A stretch of DNA of 64,000 nucleotides from Opisthorchis felineus (Eukaryota > Platyhelminthes > Trematoda > Opisthorchiida > Opisthorchiidae). Each line of letters opens with the position of its first letter. The stretch's first letter is position 1. The notes below the pieces were generated by a model. That model ran no database searches and was not told the origin of the DNA. It worked only from the letters and a program-made list of their open reading frames with translations. Shown piece by piece: positions 46,929 through 58,409 of the stretch. The stretch covers positions 128,805 through 192,804 of the forward strand of contig SJOL01006991.1 in the NCBI GenBank assembly GCA_004794785.1, given 5' to 3'. The translations under genes and the position numbers were made by a program.

Positions 46929-47119
46929 TGAAGCAGTCTGCATACAATTCTGGGTTCTCACCCTATTTGTATACATGTGCCATCCCATGGAAGTGCGTTG
47001 AGATCTCTTTCTTGAGCTTGACACCAAATTATATCTATTGCTTGCGCAAACGTCTATATGCAACTACACACGCGCTAAGTCCTTGCGCTTTGGAGCGAAC
47101 CATCACTGTTTTATTATGA
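46929..47119 (+). CDS. Possible terminal exon
   Basis: Acceptor GTTTTCAACACCAG is followed by 62 codons to TGA: KQSAYNSGFSPYLYTCAIPW, then LTPNYIYCLRKRLYATTHAL and a hydrophobic end ITVLL. ATTAAA at about 47163 could be the polyadenylation signal, which would end the 43-47 kb plus-strand gene. Confidence 0.4.
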
Positions 47120-47585
47120 AATCATACCAGAGGGCTGGATTCTTTGAATACAGTGACAAGCAATTAAAAAGCCACAATTTTTAAGCGTCTGATTCGTTGT
47201 TGCAATACTTGTTTCATCGCCCAAAAAACCAGAAGCCTTTGAACGATTCCCTCAGACATGGGCCACTTCATTAAGATAATCGCACCTTCATTCCATGGTC
47301 CACCGTTGAGGACCGTCTTCTAGCGAGCTGCTTTAAGAGGTTGGATAGTAGTTAGCCATCTCACAGATCGATAAAGGCGCCTTACTCAGTCTTTTACCTG
47401 AGGTATATAAGTGATTCAGCTTACTATCCAAACACTGCGAATATCGGTATTTCAAAGGTTATACAAAACTAGACAGTCTTTCAAATTCGAAGAAAGATAA
47501 TTCACATGTGAAAAATCAATCCTATTATCACGCTTAAGCTATACCATAGTCCCGGCTGCCACTGAAAAGCACACCGAACTCTAGA

Positions 47586-47628
47586 ATGGTAATATCGAAA
47601 AGAACATGGCCAAAACCATTTGGCTACA
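47586..47628 (+). CDS. Possible first coding exon
   Basis: ATG at 47586 follows an acceptor-like CTCTAG and opens MVISKRTWPKPFGY, ending at donor GTAAGAAC with one base over. The frame remains open to 47783. Confidence 0.27.
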
Positions 47629-47989
47629 GTAAGAACACTTGTTTTGAAAGAAGCAAAAAAACGATGAATTTTGATAGAAGTTCAGGTCAGAATAAAAGAA
47701 TTTCTTTGTATTTAGAACAAATAAATATGCGCTATTTTCATCAGAAAGATTCCTTCCTTATGTATCTACAACTAAAACAATAGCTTTGTTTATGGCCATG
47801 TTTTTGGCGTCACCTACAAGACTACTCAATGACTCAGTAAATTGTTTTCTGATACACTGGCACAGCTACAAAACTAAAACCTTCGAGCACTTTCTGATGA
47901 AATGGTCATTGTACAGTGTTTATATTCCATCTTTATCAGTCCACTGTGATTGATTTTATGGAAAAGTGCGTCGGATCATTGGAATACTT

Positions 47990-48090
47990 ACAGTGTGGTG
48001 TCCGAGGCTTGAACCTCCGCTATGGGACCGGACACATTGCAACGCACTTTCTGTTGCAGCAGCAGGTGCCGCGTGGGGTCTAAATACATA
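47990..48090 (-). repeat. SINE-like piece with pol III B-box motif
   Basis: On the minus strand GGTTCAAGCC fits the B-box consensus. It lies in a GC-richer stretch abutting a (TA)n tract at 48091-48115, a common arrangement at a SINE tail. No clear A box. Confidence 0.35.
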
Positions 48091-48115
48091 TACATAATAT
48101 ATATATATATATAAT
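48091..48115. repeat. Imperfect (TA)n tract
   Basis: Alternating TA run next to the SINE-like piece. Confidence 0.75.
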
Positions 48116-48636
48116 ACATGTATACATACATAAAAGCAAATAAATTTGTTTCGTTTTCAAAATAATCCCGGGTACCAAAGTCTGACGCCATTTAGCTTTC
48201 GATATCTTTAAGCCACAGTGACATCAGGTGTTTCCATATGAAATGACCGAACGAATAGCAACTTGGGTAAGTCAGATTTTCTAAAAGTGACCTAAGTTCT
48301 ACGTAGCAGAGAACGTGTCAATCAAAAACTTGGGTTCCAAATCATTACACTGCATCTGTGTTTTGTTTTAAAAGCAGCCTATTAGGAGCAACGCCACAGC
48401 CCGAACAACTGGCATCATGGGTTTGACCGGATAAGCTCAGTGCCTAAATTTACAGCAAGTTCGGCTTTGGAAATTTTCTGTAAGCTACACGCATTGGTAA
48501 CTCTTGCACGAATAACCTATCATCAGGCCCACATTTGTGCCACAGGAGGCTGCGGATAAGAGATAACCGCGCCGTGCTCCGAAAGGTTGCAAGTCTTCTT
48601 GACTAACCATGCAACTGGGTAAAGTTGTGACCTTAC

Positions 48637-48771
48637 CAATTTGCCATCTTCGTTGACGCTGAACCAATCAACGCAACAGTTTCCGGTGCAGCACAAACAC
48701 CTGAGTCCGTAGGACAACGGTGGATGAAGCATGTTAAAAATAAGCTGCTGGAGTTTGGATAAATGCTTCAT
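48637..48771 (-). CDS. Minus-strand exon, Cys-rich
   Basis: On the minus strand an ATG at 48771 (or a CATAG acceptor just upstream) opens 45 codons ending at a good donor GTAAGG. The peptide reads MKHLSKLQQLIFNMLHPPLS, then RCLCCTGNCCVDWFSVNEDG. Five Cys in nine residues is unusual. The frame continues open for 37 codons past the donor. No plus-strand rival ORF was found. Confidence 0.4.
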
Positions 48772-49592
48772 TCTATGGCGCGGGGCGACACTTCATCTAT
48801 CAAGGAGGAAGCCACCCTGTTAGTTCACGTACGTGTTTTTCAGCTTCAAACAGATTTCGCAAACCGATGCAGATGTCATGATAGTATATCCCTCGTATAT
48901 CCCCCAACATACAGTTAAAGGTTAACACGAGTGCCTCAGTCTCTAGTAACCAAGAAAGTCATCAAAAGAGACCAAATGAGTTGCGGAGTAACCCGAGGAG
49001 CGTAAACTCGTTCACCTCAAGGTATTTTTGACGACTGCAGAAACATATTCTTCTAATGATACAGCCGTTGAATTCTGAGTGCTATAGCGCTTTCACAGGC
49101 TGAAAAGGTTTACTCAGCGAGCGATTTTGATATAAACGTCTGGATTATTCTTCCTTACTGTGTCGTTTGGACCAATCTTAGTGAGTGAGGCTTAATCACT
49201 ATCAATCTTACACTCAATCTTACAGTATTACTATCTGGGACCAATTATAGTTGATGCCTCCTCGGGTTCACTTGGAACATTGGTAGTTATGTTAGGAGAA
49301 GACTGTTTTGCGTCTAGTATGAAATTAACCGGGTGAGAAACTACCCTTGCTTGCGGAAAGGAATTTCATCTCTAAACTATTTGGTGGCATGTAGTAAGAC
49401 AAACCGGGCAGGTCAAACAGTTTACTTCAATGAATGACAAGCAGCGTCGACGAATATTGCTAGATATTTGGATGAGTAGGCACAATTAGGTGCTAGTCTA
49501 CCGATTATTGAGTTAAGCAATGATGTCAGCCCTCACCCTCCACCGGTGTTCCGCCTAGTACTTGGCAGCTGTCTAACTAACTTCGGTACCAG

Positions 49593-49682
49593 CTTTTCAA
49601 ACCAGACTACGTCTACGTTATAGTCATGCAGCAAGCACACAGAAACAATAGGAAAGTGGTCAGAACTTTCAGCACCCAATGA
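49593..49682 (+). CDS. Possible terminal exon
   Basis: Acceptor ACTTCGGTACCAG precedes LFKPDYVYVIVMQQAHRNNR then KVVRTFSTQ and TGA. Protein-like composition; donor GTGGTC before the end is an alternative. Confidence 0.38.
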   Translation, partial: LFKPDYVYVIVMQQAHRNNRKVVRTFSTQ

Positions 49683-50097
49683 ACGGTTCCTTTTTAATTT
49701 CTAATTACTACCCTGTATTTTGTGAAGCCAAACATTAGAGTAGCTTTGAAAGCAATGCTTACTTGGAGTCTGAGACATTAGGGACCGAAAGTGCAGGGAG
49801 TGAGTAGTAACCAGACGGAGAGTCTTGTTCGAACCTATTCTACAGTTTGACCAGAATCTAAAAAAGTTCTCGATATTTGAAAGCAGTCTTTGGGTATGCA
49901 TATATAACGGATTAGTAAAGAAAATTCGGTACTAACACATTTCACTATGCTGTTCTGGCTTCAGGTAAAAGCTTGACCCAATGAAATCAGACACAATATT
50001 TGACCCCCGATCCTTTTAGATGTATTGGATTAATAGGAGGAGCATTGTCGTAAATATACATCCACATGTACATACGATATAATCACACACGTATGTA

Positions 50098-50100
<3 letters not shown>

Positions 50101-50134
<34 letters not shown>
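50101..50134. repeat. (TA)17 microsatellite
   Basis: Seventeen perfect TA units, the longest simple repeat in the window. Confidence 0.92.
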
Positions 50135-50136
<2 letters not shown>

Positions 50137-50664
50137 ACATAAATCTGTATGCAAATTCCTCCTCAAGAGCACTTACTCTCGAGAAGGGCATTGTCTTGAA
50201 CGGCCCACGTTTCTGTTCCTTGAGGCTTAGTTCAAATGTTATTACAACTTTAGGGAAAAATATCTTGCTTGATTGCGCATGCCGGCATTTCTTACAGTTG
50301 TGAGCAACCGCATTATCTTGGTCCAGACACAGTCGTTTGTTTTCATGTCTTTCTCTTAACTTGACATGAAGTAGCTTGCTTCCGTATTTCAGTGATGAGA
50401 TTTGTTTTTTAGCTCTTCAATTTAGATACTGAATGATGGCAGAACTCCACTCACTGCTTCAGATTATTCGGCATCGAGCATAAGTTGTGTTGGAAGTTTA
50501 AAAACATTACTGCGTAAATGTTCTCATCTTCCTAATATATTCAAATCAAACAAGGATGCGGGTAATGATGGAGCAACCGTGCAATTGAAAATGACCGTAG
50601 CATACTTTGAATTGTTGTGACAGTCGACATGCTTGGGTTTCTACCGCAACTTCCATAACTGTAG

Positions 50665-50833
50665 CCTAGCGTGCTTCCAACTTTTTGACAAAAGTGACAG
50701 ATCTGACGTACCCTTGGGACGCAGCAAGGACACTTTGACAATGCGGGCAATCTCAAAGCTCTCGCGTTATCAACCGTCACCACGACCACCGCCCAGGTTT
50801 GACTCCATTTTCTACGCCAACTATATGATATGA
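50665..50833 (+). CDS. Possible terminal exon (strand uncertain)
   Basis: Acceptor CTTCCATAACTGTAG precedes 55 codons to TGA: CFQLFDKSDRSDVPLGRSKD, then AISKLSRYQPSPRPPPRFDS. Pro/Arg-rich near the end. The minus ORF 50541-50789 (with SKCPCCVPRVRQICHFCQKV) competes; GC-rich composition opens several frames. Confidence 0.33.
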
Positions 50834-51053
50834 TGAATTATGTAGAATTTGTTGACCATGAATTGCGAAACCAGGTGTTGTCTTTGTATTTAGGACTAAG
50901 GAAGACCGGGTGCCATAGAGACGACAGTTTGCCACCTATTTTGTTAATGACCCATTCGCATTCCGTGGCCTCGATTTGCCACTGAAGAGAATAATACGGC
51001 CTCCGGAAGAACATCAGCATACAAAGCACCGTTTAACCAGAAACACTTTTCCA

Positions 51054-51271
51054 GCATGCAGAAATCATTGCATGTGCTCTCCAAGCCAATCGTTACCAAC
51101 CGGTTTCAGCCATCTGTAAATGGAAACCACGCAACGAACTTTGCCAGCTGTAACAAATGTAACCAGATATTTGGCAAAAGGTGCACGATCCATGTGGCAC
51201 TTCCGGAAGCCGTCCGGGAGTTGTGTAGATCCACAGGGTGGGCACGTCCAGGATTCGCGACCCATAGATAA
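51054..51271 (+). CDS. Ambiguous GC-rich block, possible exon
   Basis: Acceptor AAACACTTTTCCAG at 51053. Two plus frames follow: HAEIIACALQANRYQPVSAI to donor GTAAATGG, and a 71-codon frame with SCNKCNQIFGKRCTIHVALP that resembles half a zinc finger. Three minus frames are open too (51065-51339), so this may be a decayed repeat. Confidence 0.28.
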
Positions 51272-51786
51272 CGAACGTTCGAGGCAATAAGGTGTGACTC
51301 CCTGTGCAATGCATTTATATACCTCGCCTTAATAAACAACTAGAATGAAAAACTCAACATACTTAATAAGAAAACGAGGCATGCGTACAAGCCTGAGTTG
51401 CACGAACTGGACTCGGCTTGTGTAAAAATCTAATGCACTGCTTGTTCTCTGGAAAAAATAAGACACTTTCAGTTCGGTAAAATTCTGATATTGCAATATG
51501 CAATCTATAAAAACGGTGAATTTAATATGAGAGAGTCAACCCCAAAGCAATGATCTACATATCGTCCCCGGAAAATCAACCGAGTGGAAAAAAATCGCGT
51601 TCTGAGTACCGAGTGACTTATCTATTGGGAAAGTTTACTAACAGTACCATGCTTTAACTACTCAATCAGTCTGATGGATTTGTGAAAAAAACAGGCAAGT
51701 TTTTTATCTACATAATCGAAATAGACGTCGCTGTGACTTAAGTTTTGCACAAAAATCGACCCTATCTATCGCATTTTCTCACTCAG

Positions 51787-51883
51787 TTCCCTCTTTGTCT
51801 CGTTGGATCGCACAAAGTGCCGTTTATTCTTTAAGCGACTATATTTCAAGCAAAAACTCAATAATACATGCAAAGGTCATTGA
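51787..51883 (+). CDS. Possible exon, basic
   Basis: Excellent acceptor CGCATTTTCTCACTCAG. Frame SLFVSLDRTKCRLFFKRLYF then KQKLNNTCKGH to TGA; donor GTCATT is weak. AT-rich surroundings make the open frame more meaningful. Confidence 0.37.
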
Positions 51884-52243
51884 TGCGAAGATAACAGTGT
51901 AAGGTTATGATGTCATGATGAATTAGTCGGATGCATGGAGAGTCTAGATACAGTAATTGATTTAATCAGGAATACAAAGAAACACTCCATGAATACAGCG
52001 TGGCGTTTTATATTCTTCCATTCGGAACCTGAATGTGCCAGTCCATTGAACAGATATCCATTCATGCGTGTCTTTACAACTTAGTGAATACCACTGAAGC
52101 GGGTGGGTGCAATAGAGTGGTTAACAGCTCAGTAATTCGAGTATGAAAGAGATTAGGTCACAAAGCCAATGCATAAAAGGAAAGTAAAGAAGATTCTTTG
52201 ATTAGACTCCGGATAGGAGTGATTACCATTCACAAAAAATTAG

Positions 52244-52288
52244 CCAGTTGCATTCTTTGGCGCTCTGTGAACCCTGTATTCAAAAGAC
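52244..52288 (+). CDS. Exon candidate (open frame continues to 52455)
   Basis: Acceptor CACAAAAAATTAG; SCILWRSVNPVFKR then donor GTGAGG. The frame continues through REGDKIPQSPFKFTFL to TAG at 52453-52455, 85 codons in all for the surrounding ORF. Confidence 0.33.
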
Positions 52289-52767
52289 GTGAGGGAGATA
52301 AAATTCCACAGTCTCCCTTTAAGTTCACTTTTTTGTATAATATCATATCCGTCAATCAGTACAAGTGTTTTGCCTTTCTAAATTCGCCAGCGACCAATTT
52401 TAGTAAACTAAATTCAAATCAACTGAAATGTGCTGGGTTTTTTAAACGAAATTAGAGCCAGGTAAAGCAGTCTCAAAAAATGAAATCACCCCAGTTTCGC
52501 TTGAGTTTCCATGCAAATTTAGGAAAGCATTTAATCAGCAGTAAACTTACAAAATTTGTCCTGATGATTGATTTTAATAATTGGCTCATTTTAGCTTTGG
52601 CTATGCTTTTGAGCACACTATTGGTTTGAGATTCTTCTCTTTAACTGGTATGTTAGAAACCACTGTTCTACTTCATTTTATCTCAGGATCATGAACATCC
52701 CTACACTGATTTTAGTAATGTGACAATCAAATTCGCATCCACTGTTTGAAACCACTTCTTGCATCAG

Positions 52768-52842
52768 CTGCAATCCGAGGACTCATTCGACTACAGTCTG
52801 CCTCGTCATTTAGCAGATCTGGACTACCTGACCGTTCCATGA
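52768..52842 (+). CDS. Possible terminal exon, acidic
   Basis: Acceptor ACCACTTCTTGCATCAG precedes LQSEDSFDYSLPRHLADLDY then LTVP and TGA. Composition is convincingly protein-like; other frames close earlier. Confidence 0.42.
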   Translation: MQSEDSFDYSLPRHLADLDYLTVP

Positions 52843-52876
52843 CGATGAAAAATATCTCCGACTGCCCTTCGTTCTT

Positions 52877-53116
52877 CTAAAAGGCGTTAAAACTAGCCGT
52901 CAAGGCCAGCACTCTCGGGAAAACGAATGTCCTTGACTTCATCGTGACGGTTATTTGATAGTGCACTTGGCAGCGGTTATTGTGTCCATCTTGTAAGAAG
53001 TGTACAGCTTTCAGATGCATAGTATTCGGTGTCATGTTAGACTCTGAGCCAGCACTTTCATAAGGACAAAATTCCGGATTAGTATATCTTGCATTCTCTA
53101 TTCTGTCACAGTTCAA
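52877..53116 (-). CDS. Minus ORF, low confidence
   Basis: Seventy-nine codons from an ATG: CPYESAGSESNMTPNTMHLK, HNNRCQVHYQITVTMKSRTF. Protein-like but with no supported splice sites. Confidence 0.25.
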   Translation of the reverse strand: MNCDRIENARYTNPEFCPYESAGSESNMTPNTMHLKAVHFLQDGHNNRCQVHYQITVTMKSRTFVFPRVLALTASFNAF

Positions 53117-54019
53117 GAACTATTTTCTATTTACCGTGCTGAATCACAAATAAGTTAGTTAAGCAACATACCACCTGGTTCTGAAGTGTTCTTCTATCAC
53201 CCGATAGCTTGCTTTTCCATGGGGTCATAATGTACAATGAAAGAATGTGTCCCTATAGCCGAATTTTTAATGTTTCTCTCCATTCCATCGAAACACCGCA
53301 CTGATCCTATGCATAAACCTAGAAAGCTATCTCGTTACAAAAGGTTCCGAGACAGCAGAAGATAAGACGAGACAGACATAAGAGTTTTGGTTATCAGTAC
53401 CCCTACACGTGCAACATGTTGTAAGGGACTGTTGACTAAGACAACTGTACATCACGATGGTGAGTCCCTGACAGCAAGCTACATGCACGAGCAAATTTTA
53501 CGCTACCCGGGGGAAGGATCGTAATCTGGTCTACAGTAAAAAAACTCATAGTAATCTAGGAAGATAAGTTCAACTGGAATGATTGAGGCCGGGCAACAAG
53601 AAAAATGTACAGTGGATCTTGTTGACGACCAGTCTGTAAGTGTGGCGAGTCTTAAATTGACCCAAATGCCGGACGTCAGAGTAACTGTGTCTGAATATAA
53701 AATCATGGCATATTAGAATGTCGACTCGCGCGTCAGCTGGGTGGCCCTTTTTAAAGGGGGAGTAGACATTTGTGTATTGTCAGCTAGTGGTTAGTGGTTG
53801 ATCATAATTTCGAATAACCAGGAAATGGTATGATTATGAGAACAAAGAAACTATGTTCACACTTACCGGTTGCCGACTAATGTACACAATATGGGAAGGC
53901 AAGATATACTCTGCTTTAAGGCGACTGGCTCCTGCAACATGATGATTTGGCCTCATAGCTGTATCGCGAATGACGACCAGAGACCACGTCCGCAAATACT
54001 GAAAACCACTTCCGATTCT

Positions 54020-55310
54020 AGTAACGGTTACAGTATAATTGGTTGAGGCCGAAACGCCCCCCATCTGACCTGATAAGGAGGATTACGTTTCTGGCTATCA
54101 TCAGGGACTGAAGTGTCGCCAAGGCCATGGTGCAGAAGCCAAACCAGGCTTCGGGGCTCACTTTCAGGTTCTGCGCAACGTGAGAAAAACATTAAATACT
54201 GCTTCACTAAATGCTTGGAGCTCGGAATCGTGAATCTGCTTTCTGTGATTACCCAGGTAGATATTTTGCTGAGTAGTGGAATATCTGGAATTAGCCTCGG
54301 ACACCAGTGGTGAAACCCTTGGGTTTGTGGGGAACGCATTGCTCGAAGCGGCCAATTGGTACAACCATAAGTATCTACCAGATGGGCTGCCGCTATGTTA
54401 ACACGAACCCGTGTGCATAACCCCATTTTTCTTTTCTCCCTCTTTGGGTGAATAAGGGCGTTTAGTGATGAACTGACAAGAAAGTCGAACTGTTATCTAG
54501 CATTCTTCTAATGGAATAGTAAAAATGTTTCGAGGCATCCGATAATATTATTTCCTACAAAGTTCAGTACACTGGAGCGCTTGCAATCTGATGTTGATCG
54601 CCAGTCTCATGAGCTCTGTAGGTAAGAACGACTTGCAGATCTCCCAAGATTTCGCCAAATGAACAAAACCATCAGCATTATCAATGTTTCCAACACACAC
54701 ACCTCTAGTTTTGACTGGATACCAGTGTCCATCCAGTATCAAAAGCGTTGACTGAAAAATTAAATAAGGCTGTACATGAAGGGGCTTCCTCTCTTTTCGC
54801 TTGAGGAGAGACCAAACTCGGTGGTCTCTTCGAGATTTCAGTGACTGGCGGCGAAGAGGTAGGCGGTGTACTTGACACAGTTTGGTAAAAGGTTTGGTAG
54901 TTTTAAGAGGTGTGAAAGTCACACTGACCTCTTCTGAGACGCTTCAAGCATAGGGAACAAGCCGGAGTTTATAAATAAATTTTTGACTGTTTTGTCTGTC
55001 ATTTGAAATGTTGACTCCGTTCAAAAGTGTTTTGGCCTGTCACAAGTAAGAGTGGGATTGAACTTTAGTTTGCGTGTTCGAGTAACACGTGATCGCCGGG
55101 GAAGGTGGAACAATGGTCAGTTCAAAAGATGCGTCAAGACCCATTAAGACCCACCCTTTCCAGGGGTTGTTTTGAACTGTACCTGCCAACTTAGCTGGGG
55201 CTGCATCGACCGCGGTGTGCCGTTTTTCCAAACGTGTTATCCGACAAAAGTTATCCCGTAAGGTCCACTGTTGAGTCAGTTTATGCTTCCAGAAACGTAG
55301 CATCTCAATA
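54020..55310 (-). mobile_element. GC-rich block with consecutive minus ORFs, probable decayed repeat
   Basis: Three minus ORFs follow one another (55303-55040, 54922-54548 of 124 codons, 54426-54028 of 132 codons) in a block distinctly GC-richer than its surroundings. The middle one contains VKTRGVCVGNIDNADGFVHL; the last contains IAAAHLVDTYGCTNWPLRAM. No reverse-transcriptase or transposase signature was recognised. The layout fits an eroded mobile element, but a host pseudogene is possible. Confidence 0.35.
54568..54621 (+). CDS. Possible exon with strong donor
   Basis: Acceptor CCTACAAAGTTCAG and donor GTAAGAAC. One frame reads TLERLQSDVDRQSHELC, like a coiled coil; another HWSACNLMLIASLMSSV. 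Embedded in the repeat-like block above, so it may be fortuitous. Confidence 0.3.
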
Positions 55311-55538
55311 CGAAATCATTATTTGAAAAATGGAAGCCTGTGAGCGTTAAGTGAGTGTAATTGGTCACAGGAAATTAAGCGAAGTTAGCAAACTTTTATT
55401 AGGTTGCCTCTACGTTCGCAATCACTGCCACGTTTTGGATGATGCTGTGATACGTTAAAAGTGCTGCATAATTCCCCATATCACTGTTAACCAGTCTGAT
55501 GCTGATTCGGTACGTACTTCTCATGTTTAACTATCGTC

Positions 55539-55880
55539 ATGCTGCGCAGTGCTGATATATTTATTTCTGATTATGTTTCGTTGTTATTGTTGTTTTTGGT
55601 ATTTGCACATCAATACGTATACACTCAGAGTCACTGTCAATATATGAAATTCACCTATCCAAACAAGGTCCTTCGTAGGTTTTCAAGGTGTTTTACCCAG
55701 ACTGTTCAATTTCCAATCTGCATACTGATTGTAGCTTACCGTACATTTGAAGCTACATTATCACTGCTTTCAAAATATGGTAACTTGCACCCGTTCCTTC
55801 TAAACTGTCCTCGTGACTTGTCTTCTAAGATGTGGATTTGTACTGACTTCCCCTGTGATTCTAACGTACCGAATGTGTAG
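55539..55880 (+). CDS. ORF with signal peptide, possible secreted protein
   Basis: ATG at 55539, 113 codons to TAG. The N-terminus MLRSADIFISDYVSLLLLFL continues VFAHQYVYT: a classic signal-peptide core followed by a plausible cleavage site and Cys residues (QSHCQYMKF, RCFTQ, NCPRDL, WICTDFPCDS). The surroundings are AT-rich, so a 113-codon frame is notable. An internal CAG acceptor just downstream of the ATG (TCATGCTGCGCAG) means it might be an internal exon instead. Confidence 0.42.
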   Translation: MLRSADIFISDYVSLLLLFLVFAHQYVYTQSHCQYMKFTYPNKVLRRFSRCFTQTVQFPICILIVAYRTFEATLSLLSKYGNLHPFLLNCPRDLSSKMWICTDFPCDSNVPNV

Positions 55881-56043
55881 TACGGAAAATACACTACCAA
55901 ATGTTCATATGATTCATACTGTTGATGGCGGGCAGCTGAAGACGCGTGCTAATTGCCAGAGTTCGCACTATGACGTCTATGACTGTAAAATGTTCAGTTC
56001 TAACATTTTTCTTCGAGTTGACTGCACGGAGACTCGTTTTTAG
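55813..56043 (+). CDS. Second frame continuing the 55539 ORF (frameshift or missed intron)
   Basis: Overlaps the end of the previous ORF in another frame and runs to TAG at 56041-56043. The distal part (HMIHTVDGGQLKTRANCQSS, then HYDVYDCKMFSSNIFLRVDC) is strongly protein-like and also Cys-bearing. GT..AG pairs tried in the overlap (41, 50, 96 and 101 nt) do not connect the two frames, so a one-base insertion, a sequencing error or a separate exon is likely. Confidence 0.38.
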   Translation: MTCLLRCGFVLTSPVILTYRMCSTENTLPNVHMIHTVDGGQLKTRANCQSSHYDVYDCKMFSSNIFLRVDCTETRF

Positions 56044-57253
56044 AATTAGAAATCCAGGATATTACCCGTTTTTAATTTGTTCCCGCTTTGGACTGTTTCA
56101 ATAAGAACAAGTCGCATGATTCGGAAGGTGGCTTCATCTGGGAAGGACCGATAGGTACTCTCCAAATTGTTCTCTTCAAATGAACCCGTATTTGTCAATG
56201 CTGCTTGTCATAATGGCAAAGTTGTACAGCAAACATGTAGTCAAATATCACTTAGTTAAATAACTTTCTGGTAGTGAAAAAATTAGTGGACCGAGTGTCG
56301 GTTAATTTGCATAAGTAAGTGTATACCAGAAGAATGTTATATACGGTTTCGTCAGCTCTTTATTTCCACTATTAAAGAAAAGATATTAGCCAGTTCAGTC
56401 GTAATTTATTCTAGTATGCGATCATTTCTGCTCGGATTTCGCTTAAATCGGTCCAAGGTTTTGGTTCTCATGTGTCGTATTACATGCAACTTCAATTTTT
56501 TTTAATTAATTTGCAACAATTCTGGAATAGAATGGGTACGGTTGTCTCACCATAATATCATCGATTTTCCTCAAAGTTATTGCCAGGATTTAAATACATT
56601 TAGATCCAAATAGCTCCACCATAAATTGTGATAAGACAGCATAATTAGTCCAATGTAGTATTATGTCATAGGATATGGAACAGTAATGAATGGATCTCCA
56701 TTTAGGACTACATGATTTTGAACTGCTACTTAGAGGAATCTGATGAGATTCTGGGAAAAAAGCATCAGAAAATCACATTATACGTACCTCTATAGTAAAG
56801 TTTGAGCAAAATCGGTAAATTCAAACGCTTACACGGTCAAGAAAGAACTCTCATGTGAGTGAACCGCGAGTCAAATGGTTCACCCTTTAGTGTAGACCCA
56901 CCAGAATATTTGTTTCAGACAAGAAAACAAGGAGTGATGCGCACGTGGATTCTACACATCCCGCAAATACCTACAACTAACCTTAAATCTGATACCGTAG
57001 TATTAGAAGAATACGGGACTACAATCGTTCGTTTATGAACCTAAGACAGAGGTAAGGTGGCTTGCTAAGCATTCACATGATACAAGGATAAATACTTCCA
57101 GCTTATTGTGCATGCAGTACTATACTCATCAACTGCAGTCGTTAAACATTGTATAATTACAGTGAAAATAACTGCCAGCAATGGGTGTTGTCACTCTCAT
57201 ACGCATTGCTTTATTGCATGCTACTATTTATTTTTATAAACCTGCGTTTTCAG

Positions 57254-57310
57254 ATTCGTGAGAGCTTAGAAAATGCAGGCAGCTCCAGTAGACCACCCAA
57301 AACGCCTTCG
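57254..57310 (+). CDS. Coding exon, Ser/Pro-rich
   Basis: Superb acceptor ACCTGCGTTTTCAG precedes 19 codons IRESLENAGSSSRPPKTPS in phase 0, then donor-like GTGGGG; alternatively four more codons to TAA. A disordered linker by composition. Confidence 0.45.
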
Positions 57311-57540
57311 GTGGGGTGGGCATAATGCGCCCAGCTTCACTGACCTATTGCCACCGAGCGACACGAGCAACAATTTAGCAAGCACCTGATTTATGCGTTT
57401 TATTCAGGTGAAGAATTCGATGACATAAAAGTGCCATATTGAAACCATATTGACGGTTTGATACACCTTTGGTTTCATGAAGTCAGGGCCCCAGTCGGGT
57501 GGTATGTGAAACCACCTACTTAAATCTGACCTGGCTCCAG

Positions 57541-57572
57541 CCCAGAAGATTTTGAATCATTTCAAAGTGCAG
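57541..57572 (+). CDS. Short exon with strong donor
   Basis: Acceptor TCTGACCTGGCTCCAG and donor GTAAGCTA. Frames QKILNHFKVQ (ends phase 0) or PEDFESFQSA. Confidence 0.4.
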
Positions 57573-57644
57573 GTAAGCTACAACTCAATAGCCATCAGGA
57601 AATGATTCAAACTTAGTAGTTTGGACGTTAGACAAAACTAGACT

Positions 57645-57962
57645 GTGAAAGACCATATTAAAGACACATCTTCCACAGTAAGTAGGCAAAAAAATCACCA
57701 CAGAAATAACTGCGTCAGCCAAATATTAAGTGCCGTCCTTAGCTTCAACAGCAAACATATATGGTTTTCTCGCTTTTTCTTTGTGCTGCAAGCCTACAAT
57801 CAATGTTGGAAGTGCCACAGGGTGTCGAGTTTTTATTTATTTGTATTTCTCAGTATTTTGTGCAACAGCCTGTTGATAGAACGCTTATGGATGGTTGCAC
57901 TAACAAGCTTCCCCATCAAAGTCTCTAACCGGCTACGTTTGGTTCCATTACTTTCTTATTAA
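57645..57962 (+). CDS. ORF with hydrophobic segments, possible membrane-protein exon
   Basis: One hundred and five codons to TAA in AT-rich DNA. Starts polar, with possible acceptors at TCTTCCACAG (57688) and TGTGCTGCAAG (57791). The distal part has YLFVFLSILCNSLLIERLWM and IKVSNRLRLVPLLSY, one or two transmembrane-like spans. Start not determined. Confidence 0.33.
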   Translation: MKDHIKDTSSTVSRQKNHHRNNCVSQILSAVLSFNSKHIWFSRFFFVLQAYNQCWKCHRVSSFYLFVFLSILCNSLLIERLWMVALTSFPIKVSNRLRLVPLLSY

Positions 57963-58409
57963 ATGACGAAAAACTGAGATAGTTGCGTTTCACAAAATAA
58001 TTCAAAATAATTGCATAAGGGTTATATTGGAACTCTTATGCCATCCCCGCTTGTCAGACGGATATGGTTATCACCCTGATATATCACACTTGCAAAAAGA
58101 TGAGCTTATCGCAGTTTGGGGGTATGTGCATCTCTGTGACCTACTTATCTATACTGGAGGGTTTCACATTTAGACCCGCAGAGTACCTCGAACCAGGGCG
58201 ATCTGACAAACACAGCTACTTGTTCCTCTAGGTTAGGAAGGTGGAACAAGTATGCAGACTTCTTCCTCAGCGATTCTGGATAAGGCAGCAGCTAAGGCGC
58301 GAAATTACTGACTGAAAGGTCTATGGTTCTAACCTAAAATTGGCAATCAACTGCTCCTGTCTACTTTTGAGCAACCCGTTAGTCCCCTTGTGCTTCTCTC
58401 GTCGCACAG

